A stretch of 64,000 bases of DNA from JAKVBH01 sp049800955. GTDB lineage: Bacteria > Pseudomonadota > Alphaproteobacteria > Rhodobacterales > Rhodobacteraceae. The notes under the pieces were generated by a model. That model was not told the origin of the DNA. It saw only the letters and a program-made list of their open reading frames with translations, and searched no databases. Positions within the stretch are counted from its first letter, which is position 1. Every line of letters begins with the position of its first letter. The DNA is taken from the NCBI RefSeq assembly GCF_049800955.1, contig NZ_JBNAGA010000002.1:1054001-1118000 (forward strand), in the 5' to 3' direction. Shown here one piece after another: positions 53,244-62,110 of the stretch. The position numbers and the translations under genes are program-made.

Positions 53244-53925
53244 CCCGGGCCTCCTTGCTCAAGGCCTCAAAACGCGCCTGATCGATCCGCTCAAAGACCA
53301 CCCGGTCACCCACATCGAAAAGGAAAGGACGGTCGGGATCGCCGGTGAGCACCGAGGTGGGCGAACGCCCGATAATGGACCAGCCCGTGGGCATCACAAG
53401 CGTGGTTACAAGGCATTGCGGCCCCGCGATAATGACGGACCCGGCGGCCACATCGCGCAACGGTTGCAATTTGCGCGGCACCTGGATCGCCTTTGGGACG
53501 CCTGAGAGATAGGCATAGCCCGGCGCGAAGCCATACATCAGAACCTGAAAATTACCCGTCAGATGCGCGTTGATCACGGCCTCTTCCGTCAGCCCCGTGG
53601 CCTGCGCGACAGCACCCAGATCAGGGGCAAACGGGGCCTCGTAGCAGACATGCACCTTGCGCTCGATACCGCTCGCGCTTTGCGCCTCCAGGCCCTTCAG
53701 GCAATCGCGCACCCCGGCCTCAAGCGCGGTGTGGTCGGTGGCCATCGGATCAAAGGAAATCAACAGATTAACAAGCGCGGGCACCGTCTCGATCACACCG
53801 GGCAGGGCGGCGTCCGCCAGTCGCCCGTCCAGTGCCAGCACATGCGCATGGGCCGCCTCGGAGATCTCGTCCGCGAAAGTGACCAAAAGGGCATGATCCG
53901 CGATGGCCTTGAACTGCGCGTCCAT
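53236..53925 (-). CDS. pxpB: 5-oxoprolinase subunit B (PxpB/KipI)
   Basis: The 229-residue protein has the AHS1/KipI pattern: VCYEAPFAPDLGAVAQATGL, MYGFAPGYAYLSGVP and the GPQCLVTTLVMPTGWSIIGRSP segment. It partners PxpC in the 5-oxoprolinase complex. In Bacillus the homologue KipI also inhibits a sporulation kinase, which does not apply here. It lies 8 bp after pxpA. Confidence 0.92.
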   Translation of the reverse strand: MDAQFKAIADHALLVTFADEISEAAHAHVLALDGRLADAALPGVIETVPALVNLLISFDPMATDHTALEAGVRDCLKGLEAQSASGIERKVHVCYEAPFAPDLGAVAQATGLTEEAVINAHLTGNFQVLMYGFAPGYAYLSGVPKAIQVPRKLQPLRDVAAGSVIIAGPQCLVTTLVMPTGWSIIGRSPTSVLTGDPDRPFLFDVGDRVVFERIDQARFEALSKEARDV

Positions 53926-53933
53926 TTCGCGTC

Positions 53934-54695
53934 TCAGCCCTCGTCGAACCGGGCAATGCGAACGCCCTGCGCGCTCAGCCGGGCGTGGATCTCGCGCGCC
54001 ATGGCCACCGCGCCGGGGCTGTCGCCATGCACGCAGATCGATTGCGCCGCAAGCGGGATTGGATCGCCGTCGATTACCGGCATCAGCCCGCTTTCAAGAA
54101 AGGCCAGCAAGCGCTTGGCGGCCTCGCCCGCATCATGGATCATCGCGCCCTCCTGTCCGCGCGGAACAAGCTGGCCGGAGGAGAGATAGCCGCGATCGGC
54201 GAAGATCTCGGAATAAACGGGCGCGCCTGCCTCGCGCGCGGCCTGTTCGCTCTGGGTGCCGGAGATGGCGAGGATGGCGAGCGTGGGGTCGATCTTCTGC
54301 ACGGCGGCGATGATGGCATCGGCCACATCTCGGTCCCGCGCCGCGAGATTGCCCAAGGCGCCATGGGGTTTGACGTAGGTCACAGGGATGCCCACCTGCG
54401 CGGCAATCCCTTGAAGCGCGCCGATCTGGGCGGCACACATGCGCCCGATCTCCCCGGGCGACATGGGGATTACCCGGCGGCCAAAGCCCTCGCGATCATT
54501 GTAGCCGGGATGCGCGCCCACATTCACGCCGCGGGCCTTCGCGAGGCTCAAAGTCTCAAACATCGTCTCGGGATCGCTCGCATGGCCGCCACAGGCCACA
54601 TTGGCGGAGGTCACGATGGAGAGCATCTCCGCATCGTCGCCCATGGACCATGGCCCAAAGCCTTCGCCCAGATCGGAATTGAGATCGATACGCAT
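53934..54695 (-). CDS. pxpA: 5-oxoprolinase subunit A (PxpA/YcsF, LamB-YcsF family)
   Basis: The 253-residue TIM-barrel protein has the LamB/YcsF signatures DLNSDLGEGFGPW, SANVACGGHASDP, VNVGAHPGYND, VKPHGALGN and ICVHGDSPGAVAMA. It is the third 5-oxoprolinase subunit. It follows dctM after 10 bp, so the transporter and enzyme genes share one message. Confidence 0.94.
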   Translation of the reverse strand: MRIDLNSDLGEGFGPWSMGDDAEMLSIVTSANVACGGHASDPETMFETLSLAKARGVNVGAHPGYNDREGFGRRVIPMSPGEIGRMCAAQIGALQGIAAQVGIPVTYVKPHGALGNLAARDRDVADAIIAAVQKIDPTLAILAISGTQSEQAAREAGAPVYSEIFADRGYLSSGQLVPRGQEGAMIHDAGEAAKRLLAFLESGLMPVIDGDPIPLAAQSICVHGDSPGAVAMAREIHARLSAQGVRIARFDEG

Positions 54696-54705
54696 GGCCG
54701 TCCCC

Positions 54706-55989
54706 CTATTGCAGCGCGTTGGGCAGGAAGAGCGCGATGCTCGGGAAGGCGATCAGCAGGAACGCCATGGCCAGCATCGTCAGGCAATAGGGCAGCGCCC
54801 CCAGCATGACTTCGTTCAGGCTGCCCGATTTGCGCGCGCCCTGCACCACATAGAGGTTGAGGCCAACAGGCGGGGTGATCAAGGCCATTTCGATGAGCAC
54901 GATCATCAAAATGCCGAACCAGATCACGTCATAGCCTTGCGCCACCACAAGCGGCACGATGATCGGGATCGTGACGACCATGAGCGAGAGCGTTTCAATG
55001 AAAAAGCCCAGCACGATGTAGAGCACGACCACGACGAGGATCGTCTTGAGCGGCGTGAGGCCCAGCCCGGTCATGAATTCCGTGAGCTCGCGGCCAAGGC
55101 CTGCCGAGGCCAGCGTGAAGTTGAGGAACGACGCGCCGATCACGATCAGCATGATCATTGAGGTGATCTTGACCGTGCCCGTGAGGCTCTGGACCAGCAT
55201 CGACCACGAGACCCCGCCAAAGACCAGAGCAATGACCAGCGCACCCGCGACGCCCACGGCGGCCGCCTCCGTGGGCGTGGCCCAGCCGCGATAGATCGAG
55301 CCCACGATCAGGCCAAAGAGGATCAGGATCGGGATCAGGTCAATCAGCGCGCGCAGCATCTGCGGGAAGGGGAAGGTCCGCCGCTGCCCGCCAAGGTCCG
55401 GCTTGATCAGGCAGATGAGCGCCGTGATGACCATGAACGCCAGCGCCAGAGCGATGCCGGGAACAAGCCCCGCCAGAAAGAGCTGCGGGATCGAGGATTG
55501 TGTGAGGAAACCGTAGACAATGAGGTTGATCGAGGGCGGGATCATGATGCCCAGCGTGCCGCCCGCCGCGATGGCCCCTGAAAAGAGCTTGGGGTCATAG
55601 CCCAGCTTTTCGGCCTGTGGCATGGCGACAGTGGCCACGGTCGCAGCCGTCGCCACGGATGAGCCGGAGGTGGCCGAAAACATCGTGGCCGTCGCCACAT
55701 TGGCATGCACGAGGCCTCCCGGAAGCCAGGAGACCCAACGATCCAGCGCCGCATAGGTCCGCGCGGCCACACCGCTGCGCACGAGGATCTCGCCCAGGAG
55801 AACGAAGAAGGGGATCGCGATCAGCGTCGCCGAATTGGAGGAGGACCAGACCATGTTGCCAAGCCCGCGCGTGAGCGGGAAGCTGGAGAAAAAGGTATCG
55901 ACGCCAAATCCCAGCAGGAAGAGCACAATCCCCACCGGGATCGAGAGCGACAGCAGGCCCAAAAGCCCGACAGAGACATAGCCGATCAT
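54706..55989 (-). CDS. dctM: TRAP transporter large permease DctM
   Basis: The 427-residue membrane protein has about 12 hydrophobic segments and the DctM signatures FSATSGSSVATAATVATVA, GGTLGIMIPPSINLIVYGF and PPVGLNLYVVQG. It imports an organic acid with sodium. Start 55989 overlaps the dctQ stop (ATGA). The operon context points to 5-oxoproline, glutamate or a related acid (inference). Confidence 0.93.
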   Translation of the reverse strand: MIGYVSVGLLGLLSLSIPVGIVLFLLGFGVDTFFSSFPLTRGLGNMVWSSSNSATLIAIPFFVLLGEILVRSGVAARTYAALDRWVSWLPGGLVHANVATATMFSATSGSSVATAATVATVAMPQAEKLGYDPKLFSGAIAAGGTLGIMIPPSINLIVYGFLTQSSIPQLFLAGLVPGIALALAFMVITALICLIKPDLGGQRRTFPFPQMLRALIDLIPILILFGLIVGSIYRGWATPTEAAAVGVAGALVIALVFGGVSWSMLVQSLTGTVKITSMIMLIVIGASFLNFTLASAGLGRELTEFMTGLGLTPLKTILVVVVLYIVLGFFIETLSLMVVTIPIIVPLVVAQGYDVIWFGILMIVLIEMALITPPVGLNLYVVQGARKSGSLNEVMLGALPYCLTMLAMAFLLIAFPSIALFLPNALQ

Positions 55990-56534
55990 TGCAGGCTCTC
56001 CTGTTCGGCAAAAGCGCCTACGATGGCCTCGGTCTCCGCATGGCGGCGCTTGAGCAGGAGGCTCAACGCGGCCAGCGTCGTCAGGCTCGACATAACGGCA
56101 AACCAGACCCAGCCCGCAAACCACGGCAGCTGCACCAGCGCCAGCGGCGTCTCCAGCGGCGTATTGGCGCGCGAGCCATTGGTGAGCGAGCGCTCGACCA
56201 CGGGCCAGGCCTTGATCGCGATGGTGATGATCACGCCCGACATCACGATCATTGAGAAGACATCAAAGAGCGCGCGGCCAAAGCTCTGAAACCGGGTGCG
56301 CACCAGATCGATGCGCACATGGCCCAGCTCCAGCAGCGTGTAGGACATGCCCCAGGAGGTCGCGAGCGCCATGGCGTAGCCCGCGATCTCCTCGGTGCCG
56401 CCCAGCGACGTCCCGGTCTGGCGCAAGATGATATCGGTCAGAACGAAGCCCGCGCAGAGCAGCAGGCCAAAGCCCACGATCAGCGCGACGCCCCTGTTGA
56501 GCGCCCGGAGGCTGTCGATCATCTTGCGTTCCAT
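55986..56534 (-). CDS. dctQ: TRAP transporter small permease DctQ
   Basis: The 182-residue protein has four hydrophobic segments and the DctQ middle motif LRQTGTSLGGTEEIAGYAM followed by SYTLLELGHVRIDLV. It pairs with DctM (4-bp overlap) and lies 27 bp after dctP. Confidence 0.88.
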   Translation of the reverse strand: MERKMIDSLRALNRGVALIVGFGLLLCAGFVLTDIILRQTGTSLGGTEEIAGYAMALATSWGMSYTLLELGHVRIDLVRTRFQSFGRALFDVFSMIVMSGVIITIAIKAWPVVERSLTNGSRANTPLETPLALVQLPWFAGWVWFAVMSSLTTLAALSLLLKRRHAETEAIVGAFAEQESLQ

Positions 56535-56561
56535 GACGGGCGCTCCATTGCCTGCAGGCGT

Positions 56562-57593
56562 TTACTTGATGCTCACGCCGACAACTTTGCCGACACTGTC
56601 ATTCCAGCGCGCCGCCCAATCGCCGCCCGCGCGCTCGGCCCATTCGGGCAGCACTTCGCCGGTCAGGATATCGCGGGCGCGGTCAAAGTCCGCATCGCTC
56701 ACTTCAACAAGCGTCATGTCGCGCGCCTCGCCTGCGGGGCAGTCGCCATTGCCCGTGAGGCAGGCGATGTCATTGACCAGTGCGTTCTGTGCGCTGGCCC
56801 ATGCGGGGTCTTCGAAACCGCTGGCGATCTCGCTTTGGATCAGCGTCTGCTTGTCCGCGCCGAGGCTGTTCCACTTGTCGAGGTTCATCGCGGTGACGAC
56901 GGAATCCCAGCCGCCCAGCGGGATCGGCAGCAGATGGGTCGAGACTTCCCACCAGCCCGCGCTGTAGCCCGAGCCTGCGCCTGTCACGGCGCAATCCACA
57001 ACGCCGTTTTGCAGGGCTCCGGGCACTTCGGAGAAGGAGACGTTCACGCCCTCCGCGCCAAGCGCTTCGAGCAGTTTCGCCGTCATCCGGCCTGAGGCCC
57101 GCACCTTGAGGCCTTCCAGATCGCCCAGATTGGCAATCTCATGGTTGCAGAAAACGACCTGCGGCGGATAGGGCGCGATGGCCAGAACGTGGGAGTTGAA
57201 GCGGTCGCGGTAGATGTCTGCGACCATCGGGCGGGCCGCATCGACCATGGCGCGGGCCTCATCTGCACTCAGCGCCAGAAGCGGCACGTCGAGCCCTTCG
57301 AGCTCCGGCGCATCGGCCACGGCGTAATCGGCCACCGTCATGGCCACGTCATAGACGCCCTGACCCAGCAGCGGGTAAATGTCGCCCAGCCCGAGGCTCA
57401 TCTGGTTGTGCGTCGTGAGCTCGACCGTCAGATCACCGCCCGAGGCCTCCGGCAGAGCCGTGCCCCAGAAGGGCGCTTCATATTGCTTGTGCAGCGGCAG
57501 GCTGGACCAGCTGCCCACGACCGAGAGGGTCTCTGCAAACGCGGGCGCGGCCAGTGCGGTGCTTGCGGCGAGAATGGCAAGTGTCTGTTTCAT
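56562..57593 (-). CDS. dctP: TRAP transporter periplasmic binding protein DctP
   Basis: The 343-residue precursor has a signal peptide (KQTLAILAASTALAAPAFA). A DctP-type fold follows (VVGSWSSLPLHKQYEAPFWG), with the ligand-region LEGLKVRASGRMTAKLLEALGAEGV carrying the conserved Arg, and a C-terminal helix. It delivers the acid to DctQM. Confidence 0.9.
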   Translation of the reverse strand: MKQTLAILAASTALAAPAFAETLSVVGSWSSLPLHKQYEAPFWGTALPEASGGDLTVELTTHNQMSLGLGDIYPLLGQGVYDVAMTVADYAVADAPELEGLDVPLLALSADEARAMVDAARPMVADIYRDRFNSHVLAIAPYPPQVVFCNHEIANLGDLEGLKVRASGRMTAKLLEALGAEGVNVSFSEVPGALQNGVVDCAVTGAGSGYSAGWWEVSTHLLPIPLGGWDSVVTAMNLDKWNSLGADKQTLIQSEIASGFEDPAWASAQNALVNDIACLTGNGDCPAGEARDMTLVEVSDADFDRARDILTGEVLPEWAERAGGDWAARWNDSVGKVVGVSIK

Positions 57594-57619
57594 TTGGGTA
57601 AACTCCTTGTTGGCTCGTT

Positions 57620-58438
57620 TTATGAATGGGTCAGGATCGGGGTTTCGGCATCTTCGGCCACATCCGCGATCAGCATGTGACCGGGCGAATGGGTGATGCA
57701 GAGCGGCAGCTTTGCGGCAAGCAATACGTTCTGGGGTGTCACCCCGCAGGCCCAGAAGACCGGAACCTCGCCGGGATGGATATCAACGGCGTCGCCCCAG
57801 TCAGGTTGTGAGAGATCGGCTATGCCAATGGCCGCGGGATCTCCCACCGCAATGGGCGCGCCATGGGCCTGGGGAAACCGGCGGCTGATCTCGCGCGCCG
57901 CCTCGACCTGGCCCTCGGGAATGGGCCGCATCGTGACAACCATCTGCCCGCCAAAGCGCCCGGCGGGCACAAGATCGATAGTGGAGCGATACATCGGCAC
58001 ATTCCGCCCGGTCTCCACATGGCGCACCGGAATGCCCGCCCGCTGCAAGGCGTTCTCAAAGGTAAATGAGCACCCCAGTGCCACGGTCACGAGATCATCG
58101 CGCCACACATCGGAAATGTCGGTCAGTTCCTCGCTCAGCGCCCCATCCCGGAAGACGCGGTATTTTGGAACATCGGTGCGGATATCGATATCGTAGCCCA
58201 GCGTCGGCAAGCTTGGATCGCCGCTATCGCTGACCCCCACGATGGGGCAGGGCTTGGGGTTGCGCTGGCAAAAGCGCAGGAAATCCAGCGCATGGGCCTC
58301 AGGCAAAATGGCGAGATTGCATTGCAACTTGCCCGCGGCCAGACCCGCCGTATGCCCCGCGTATTGCGCGCCGCGCACGGCCGCGCGGACCTCGGAGGCC
58401 GAGGCAGACACCAGATCGGAATGTAGACGTGCTGACAT
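57620..58438 (-). CDS. DUF1445 putative hydro-lyase (YcsI family; D-glutamate-cyclase-like)
   Basis: The 272-residue protein has the DUF1445 motifs GHTAGLAAGKLQCNLAIL, FLRFCQRNPKPCPI, CSFTFENALQRAGIP and YRSTIDLVPAGRFGGQMVV, and ends with ITHSPGHMLIAD. The family is annotated as a hydro-lyase. The mammalian protein with this domain makes 5-oxo-D-proline from D-glutamate, which fits the PxpABC neighbours. ATG 58438 is the usual family start. Confidence 0.83.
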   Translation of the reverse strand: MSARLHSDLVSASASEVRAAVRGAQYAGHTAGLAAGKLQCNLAILPEAHALDFLRFCQRNPKPCPIVGVSDSGDPSLPTLGYDIDIRTDVPKYRVFRDGALSEELTDISDVWRDDLVTVALGCSFTFENALQRAGIPVRHVETGRNVPMYRSTIDLVPAGRFGGQMVVTMRPIPEGQVEAAREISRRFPQAHGAPIAVGDPAAIGIADLSQPDWGDAVDIHPGEVPVFWACGVTPQNVLLAAKLPLCITHSPGHMLIADVAEDAETPILTHS

Positions 58439-58509
58439 CGTGGCATGGCCCCCCAAACCTTCGCCCTCAAGACCTTTGAGAGGGAGCATCACATGGGAAA
58501 AGCACATCA

Positions 58510-58552
58510 ATCAAATTATCAATTTGTATCAAGAGTGATAGATAAATTTGAT
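58510..58552. promoter_or_regulatory. AT-rich nested palindrome before the DUF1445 gene
   Basis: ATCAAATTATC (58510-58520) and GATAAATTTGAT (58541-58552) form an imperfect inverted repeat. Inside it TATCA-AGAG-TGATA (58527-58540) is a perfect 5-bp palindrome. The region is AT-rich against a GC-rich background and lies between lysR and the DUF1445 start. It is a good LysR operator candidate. Confidence 0.55.
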
Positions 58553-58553
58553 G

Positions 58554-59432
58554 TCACCGATTGTGCTGCGCGTCCCAGGCCTCGGCCACGTCGCGGGCCA
58601 TCGCCGCACTGTTTTCTACGAGAAAGCTCCGCGGCTCCGACAGGTACGAGGCCGTGAAGGCCAGGGGCTGTGGCTGAAATCCGGGTTCAAATTCAACGAT
58701 TTGTCCGGCATCCAGATAGGCCTGCGCCAAGGCACGCGGATAAGCGCCCACGGCGATTCCCGCCGCAATCATCTTGAGGCTCGCGGAGAGCGACGCAGAG
58801 GCATAGACCCGCAATTTTGGCCCCACGCGGCGCGACAGCGCCGACATCAACTCGCGGTAGGGGCGGGTCTGGCTCGAATAGGAGATCACCGGGATCTCGG
58901 CCAGGTCTGTCTGCGGATTGGCGCTCGCGCGATACCAATGCAGATCAAAGGACGGCAGCTCGACGTTTTCCACAGTGAACTCCGAAACCGGCCCCATCAG
59001 GAGCGCCAGATCGAGCTTCCGCTCGAGGAGCGCGGCGCGCAGGTTGAGCGAGATATCCACAGTCAAATCCACATTCACACGCGGGTAGTGCTCATTGAAA
59101 GCCTTGAGAAAATCCGGCAACCAGGCTTGCGCGATGGTCTCGGACGCGCCCACGCGAAAGAGCCCTTCGGCCTCGGAAGGATTGGCCACACGGGCTTTGA
59201 TCTCTTCTTCCACAAAGAGCATCTGCTCGGCATATGAGAGAAGCAACGTGCCCTGTTTGGTCAACACAAGCGCGCCGGGGCCGCGCTCGAAAAGCGGCAC
59301 ACGCAGCTCGTCTTCAAGATTGGCAATGCGTGTCGAGACGGCGGGCTGCGAGAGGTTGAGCCGCTCCGCCGCGCGGCGAAACCCGCCGAGCCGGGCCACC
59401 CAGAGGAAGGTCTTGAGTTGGTCAAAGGTCAT
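58554..59432 (-). CDS. LysR-family transcriptional regulator of the 5-oxoproline/TRAP cluster
   Basis: The 292-residue protein has a winged HTH (LKTFLWVARLGGFRRAAERL, LSQPAVSTRIANLEDELRVPLF) and a co-inducer domain. It is on the same strand as the DUF1445-dctPQM-pxpABC operon and immediately upstream, with the palindrome in the 115-bp gap between them. It probably controls that operon. Confidence 0.88.
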   Translation of the reverse strand: MTFDQLKTFLWVARLGGFRRAAERLNLSQPAVSTRIANLEDELRVPLFERGPGALVLTKQGTLLLSYAEQMLFVEEEIKARVANPSEAEGLFRVGASETIAQAWLPDFLKAFNEHYPRVNVDLTVDISLNLRAALLERKLDLALLMGPVSEFTVENVELPSFDLHWYRASANPQTDLAEIPVISYSSQTRPYRELMSALSRRVGPKLRVYASASLSASLKMIAAGIAVGAYPRALAQAYLDAGQIVEFEPGFQPQPLAFTASYLSEPRSFLVENSAAMARDVAEAWDAQHNR

Positions 59433-59496
59433 GGGTGATCCATAAAAGCGATCAGCTTTCAGGGAAACCTATAACCTCAAGCTTGAGAGCATGGGG

Positions 59497-60429
59497 TCAA
59501 AAATTCACCCGATCCGCCCCCTTGAGCGCCAGCCGCGCGCGGGCCTCTGCGGGCGTGGCCACATCGAGGCCCAGGTTTTCGATGATCGTCCTGATTTTCG
59601 CCACCTGTTGGGCGTTGGACGTGGCCAGCTCGCCCTTGCCGATGAACAGGCTGTCCTCCAACCCGACGCGCAAATTGCCGCCGCGCATGGCGGCCTGTGT
59701 TGCAAAACGCATCTGATGGCGGCCCGCCGCCAGAACGGACCATTCGTAATTCTCCGGGCCAAAAAGCTTGTCGGCTGTATTGTGCAGATGGGTCAGGTGA
59801 TCGGCATCGGCGCCCATGCCGCCCAGAATGCCAAAGACCATCTGGATGAAGAACGGCGGCTTGATGATCCCCTGATCGACAAACCATTTCACGTTATACA
59901 GATGGCCCAGATCGTAACATTCGAACTCGAATTGCGTGCCATGCTCACCGCCCAGCTTTTCAATGGCGTAGCGGATCGTCTTGAACGTATTGGGGAAAAT
60001 GAAATCCTCGGTCATCTCCAGGAACTCACGCTCCCAGTCAAATTCAAACTCGGTGTAGCGCTGGAGCATCGGGAAAATGCCGAAATTCATCGACCCCATG
60101 TTGAGCGAGGCCATCTCGGGGCTCGTTGACGTGGCGGCGCGCAACCGGTCATCCATGCTCATGCCAAGCCCGGCGCCCGTCGAGATGTTGATGACGGCAT
60201 CGCTCGCCTGTTTGATCACAGGCAGGAATTGCTGAAAGAGCTCTGGCCGCGGATCGGGCTTGCCGGTCTCGGGGTGGCGGGCATGCAGGTGAATGATCGA
60301 GGCGCCAGCGTCTGCCGCTTCAATGCTGGCGGTGGCAATTTCGGCCGGCGTCACGGGCAGGTGGGGCGACATGCTGGGCGTGTGGATGCCGCCGGTGGGC
60401 GCGCAGGTGATGATCACGGATTTCGGCAT
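59497..60429 (-). CDS. BKACE-family beta-keto acid cleavage enzyme
   Basis: The 310-residue protein has the BKACE signatures SVIITCAPTGGIHTPS, ASIIHLHARHPETGKPDP, INISTGAGLGM and the C-terminal SVLAAGRHQMRFATQAAMRGG. Members use zinc to condense a beta-keto acid with acetyl-CoA, giving acetoacetate and a CoA ester. The specific keto acid is unknown. ATG 60429 has AAGGA 6 bp upstream. It is divergent from the betaine-type binding protein. Confidence 0.92.
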   Translation of the reverse strand: MPKSVIITCAPTGGIHTPSMSPHLPVTPAEIATASIEAADAGASIIHLHARHPETGKPDPRPELFQQFLPVIKQASDAVINISTGAGLGMSMDDRLRAATSTSPEMASLNMGSMNFGIFPMLQRYTEFEFDWEREFLEMTEDFIFPNTFKTIRYAIEKLGGEHGTQFEFECYDLGHLYNVKWFVDQGIIKPPFFIQMVFGILGGMGADADHLTHLHNTADKLFGPENYEWSVLAAGRHQMRFATQAAMRGGNLRVGLEDSLFIGKGELATSNAQQVAKIRTIIENLGLDVATPAEARARLALKGADRVNF

Positions 60430-60559
60430 GGGCATTCCTTGTGCAGATGGGCTTGATCCCGCGCGGGCGGGCGCAAGAAAGTGCCACGTGTGACAACACA
60501 AGCGTGGTATCCCGGACCGGTCTGGTCAATACTTGGTTAACCCCGAATGGAGACCCAGC

Positions 60560-61531
60560 ATGACCAAGAGACCCCTTTTTGCCGCCGCAGCCACTGCCGC
60601 AACCCTCGCCGCCGCAGGCGCGGCACAGGCCGAGTGTGGCGCTGTATCGATCAGCGAGATGGACTGGGCGTCCTCTGCCGTGGTGACCCATGTGGCGGAT
60701 TTCATCCTGACCAACGGCTATGGCTGTGAGGTCAGCCGCGTGCCCACGACGACCGTCCCGGCCATGACATCGCTGGCCGAGACAGGCGCGCCCGACGTCG
60801 TGACGGAATTGTGGACGATCTACACGCCGATTTACTTTGAGCTGCGCGATGCAGGCAAAGTCGTCGAGTTGGCCAAAGTGCTCTCTGACGGTGGCGTTGA
60901 AGCGTGGTGGATCCCGCAGTACCTGGCGGAGAAACATCCCGAGTTGACAACGCTTGAGGGCGTTTTGGCGAACCCTGAGCTTGTGGGCGGCCGGTTTCAC
61001 GACTGTCCGGTGGGCTGGGGCTGTGATGTCACCAACCTCAGCAATTTGACGGCGGCAGATGCCTTGGGCTCGGGGCTTGAGCGTTTCCAGCACGGCTCGG
61101 GCGAGACGCTGGCGACGTCAATTGCTTCGGCTTTTGAGGCTCAGGAGCCGTGGTTCGGCTATTACTGGGCGCCGACCTCCGTGTTGGGCCGCTACCCGAT
61201 GGTCGAGGTCAAGACGGCGGGGTATGACGAGGCGCTGCACACCTGCAATTCGACGCCGGGTTGCGAGGAGATTGGCCTGTCCGCCTATCCGCCCGCCGAT
61301 GTCGTGACAACCGCGAGCGCGGCCTTTGTCGAGCGGGAGCCGGAGGTGGCCGAGTTCTTCCGTCAGATGAGCTACACCAATGCGCAGATGAACGAGGTTC
61401 TGGCCTGGCAGGACGACAATGGCGCGTCTTACGAGGAGGCGGCGGTCTATTTCCTGACGTCTTACAAGGATGTTTGGTCAAACTGGCTCAACGATGCCGC
61501 GCGCGAAAACCTCTCGGCGCTGTTGAAGTAA
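60560..61531 (+). CDS. Glycine-betaine/choline-type ABC substrate-binding protein (OpuAC family)
   Basis: The 323-residue precursor has a signal peptide (TKRPLFAAAATAATLAAAG). It is followed by an OpuAC fold with aromatic ligand residues in VTELWTIYTPIY and EPWFGYYWAPTSVLG. It binds a quaternary amine or carnitine-like ligand. No permease or ATPase gene is next to it. It lies 130 bp from the divergent BKACE gene. BKACE enzymes include the carnitine-degradation dehydrocarnitine cleavage enzyme, so carnitine is worth considering. A terminator follows. Confidence 0.87.
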   Translation: MTKRPLFAAAATAATLAAAGAAQAECGAVSISEMDWASSAVVTHVADFILTNGYGCEVSRVPTTTVPAMTSLAETGAPDVVTELWTIYTPIYFELRDAGKVVELAKVLSDGGVEAWWIPQYLAEKHPELTTLEGVLANPELVGGRFHDCPVGWGCDVTNLSNLTAADALGSGLERFQHGSGETLATSIASAFEAQEPWFGYYWAPTSVLGRYPMVEVKTAGYDEALHTCNSTPGCEEIGLSAYPPADVVTTASAAFVEREPEVAEFFRQMSYTNAQMNEVLAWQDDNGASYEEAAVYFLTSYKDVWSNWLNDAARENLSALLK

Positions 61532-61551
61532 ATCCCCGCGCCCAATTGGAC

Positions 61552-61587
61552 AAAAAAGCCGGCCTCACGGGGCCGGCTTTGGTTTTT
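61552..61587. terminator. Bidirectional terminator between the binding protein and msrA
   Basis: A 10-bp stem (AAAGCCGGCC with GGCCGGCTTT) is flanked by AAAAAA on the left and GGTTTTT on the right. It can stop transcription from both the plus-strand binding-protein gene (stop 61531) and the minus-strand msrBA operon (stop 61607). Confidence 0.85.
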
Positions 61588-61606
61588 GTTGCAGGCGGAT
61601 TGAGCC

Positions 61607-62110
61607 TTAGCTCACTGTCTCCGGCAGCACCCAATCGGCGCGCGGGAAGTGGCAGGTGTAGCCATTGGGGAAGCGCTCGAGGTAGTCCTGATGCTCGGGC
61701 TCGGCCTCCCAGAAATCGCCCACGGGCTCCACTTCTGTGACCACCTTGCCCGGCCAGAGGCCCGAGGCATTCACATCGGCAATCGTGCGCAGGGCCTCGG
61801 CCTTCTGGTCCTCATCCACGTAGTAGATCGCGGAGCGATAGGACATGCCCACATCATTGCCCTGCCGGTTCAGCGTTGTCGGATCGTGGATCTGGAAGAA
61901 GACCTCCAGCAGCCGCCGGTACGTGATCACTGCCGGATCGTAGATGATCTCGATCCCCTCCGCATGGGTGCCATGGTTGCGATAGGTCGCATTGGGCACA
62001 TCGCCCCCGGTATAGCCCACACGGGTGGAGATGACGCCCGGAAGCTTGCGGATCAGATCCTGCATCCCCCAGAAACATCCCCCCGCCAGAACAGCGCGTG
62101 CATCGCTCAT
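61607..62110 (-). CDS. msrA: Peptide methionine-S-sulfoxide reductase MsrA
   Basis: The 167-residue protein has the catalytic GGCFWGMQDL (Cys12), RVGYTGGDVPNATYRNHGTHAEG and the DPTTLNRQGNDVG segment. It reduces S-methionine sulfoxide in proteins with thioredoxin. It overlaps msrB by 4 bp. Confidence 0.96.
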   Translation of the reverse strand: MSDARAVLAGGCFWGMQDLIRKLPGVISTRVGYTGGDVPNATYRNHGTHAEGIEIIYDPAVITYRRLLEVFFQIHDPTTLNRQGNDVGMSYRSAIYYVDEDQKAEALRTIADVNASGLWPGKVVTEVEPVGDFWEAEPEHQDYLERFPNGYTCHFPRADWVLPETVS

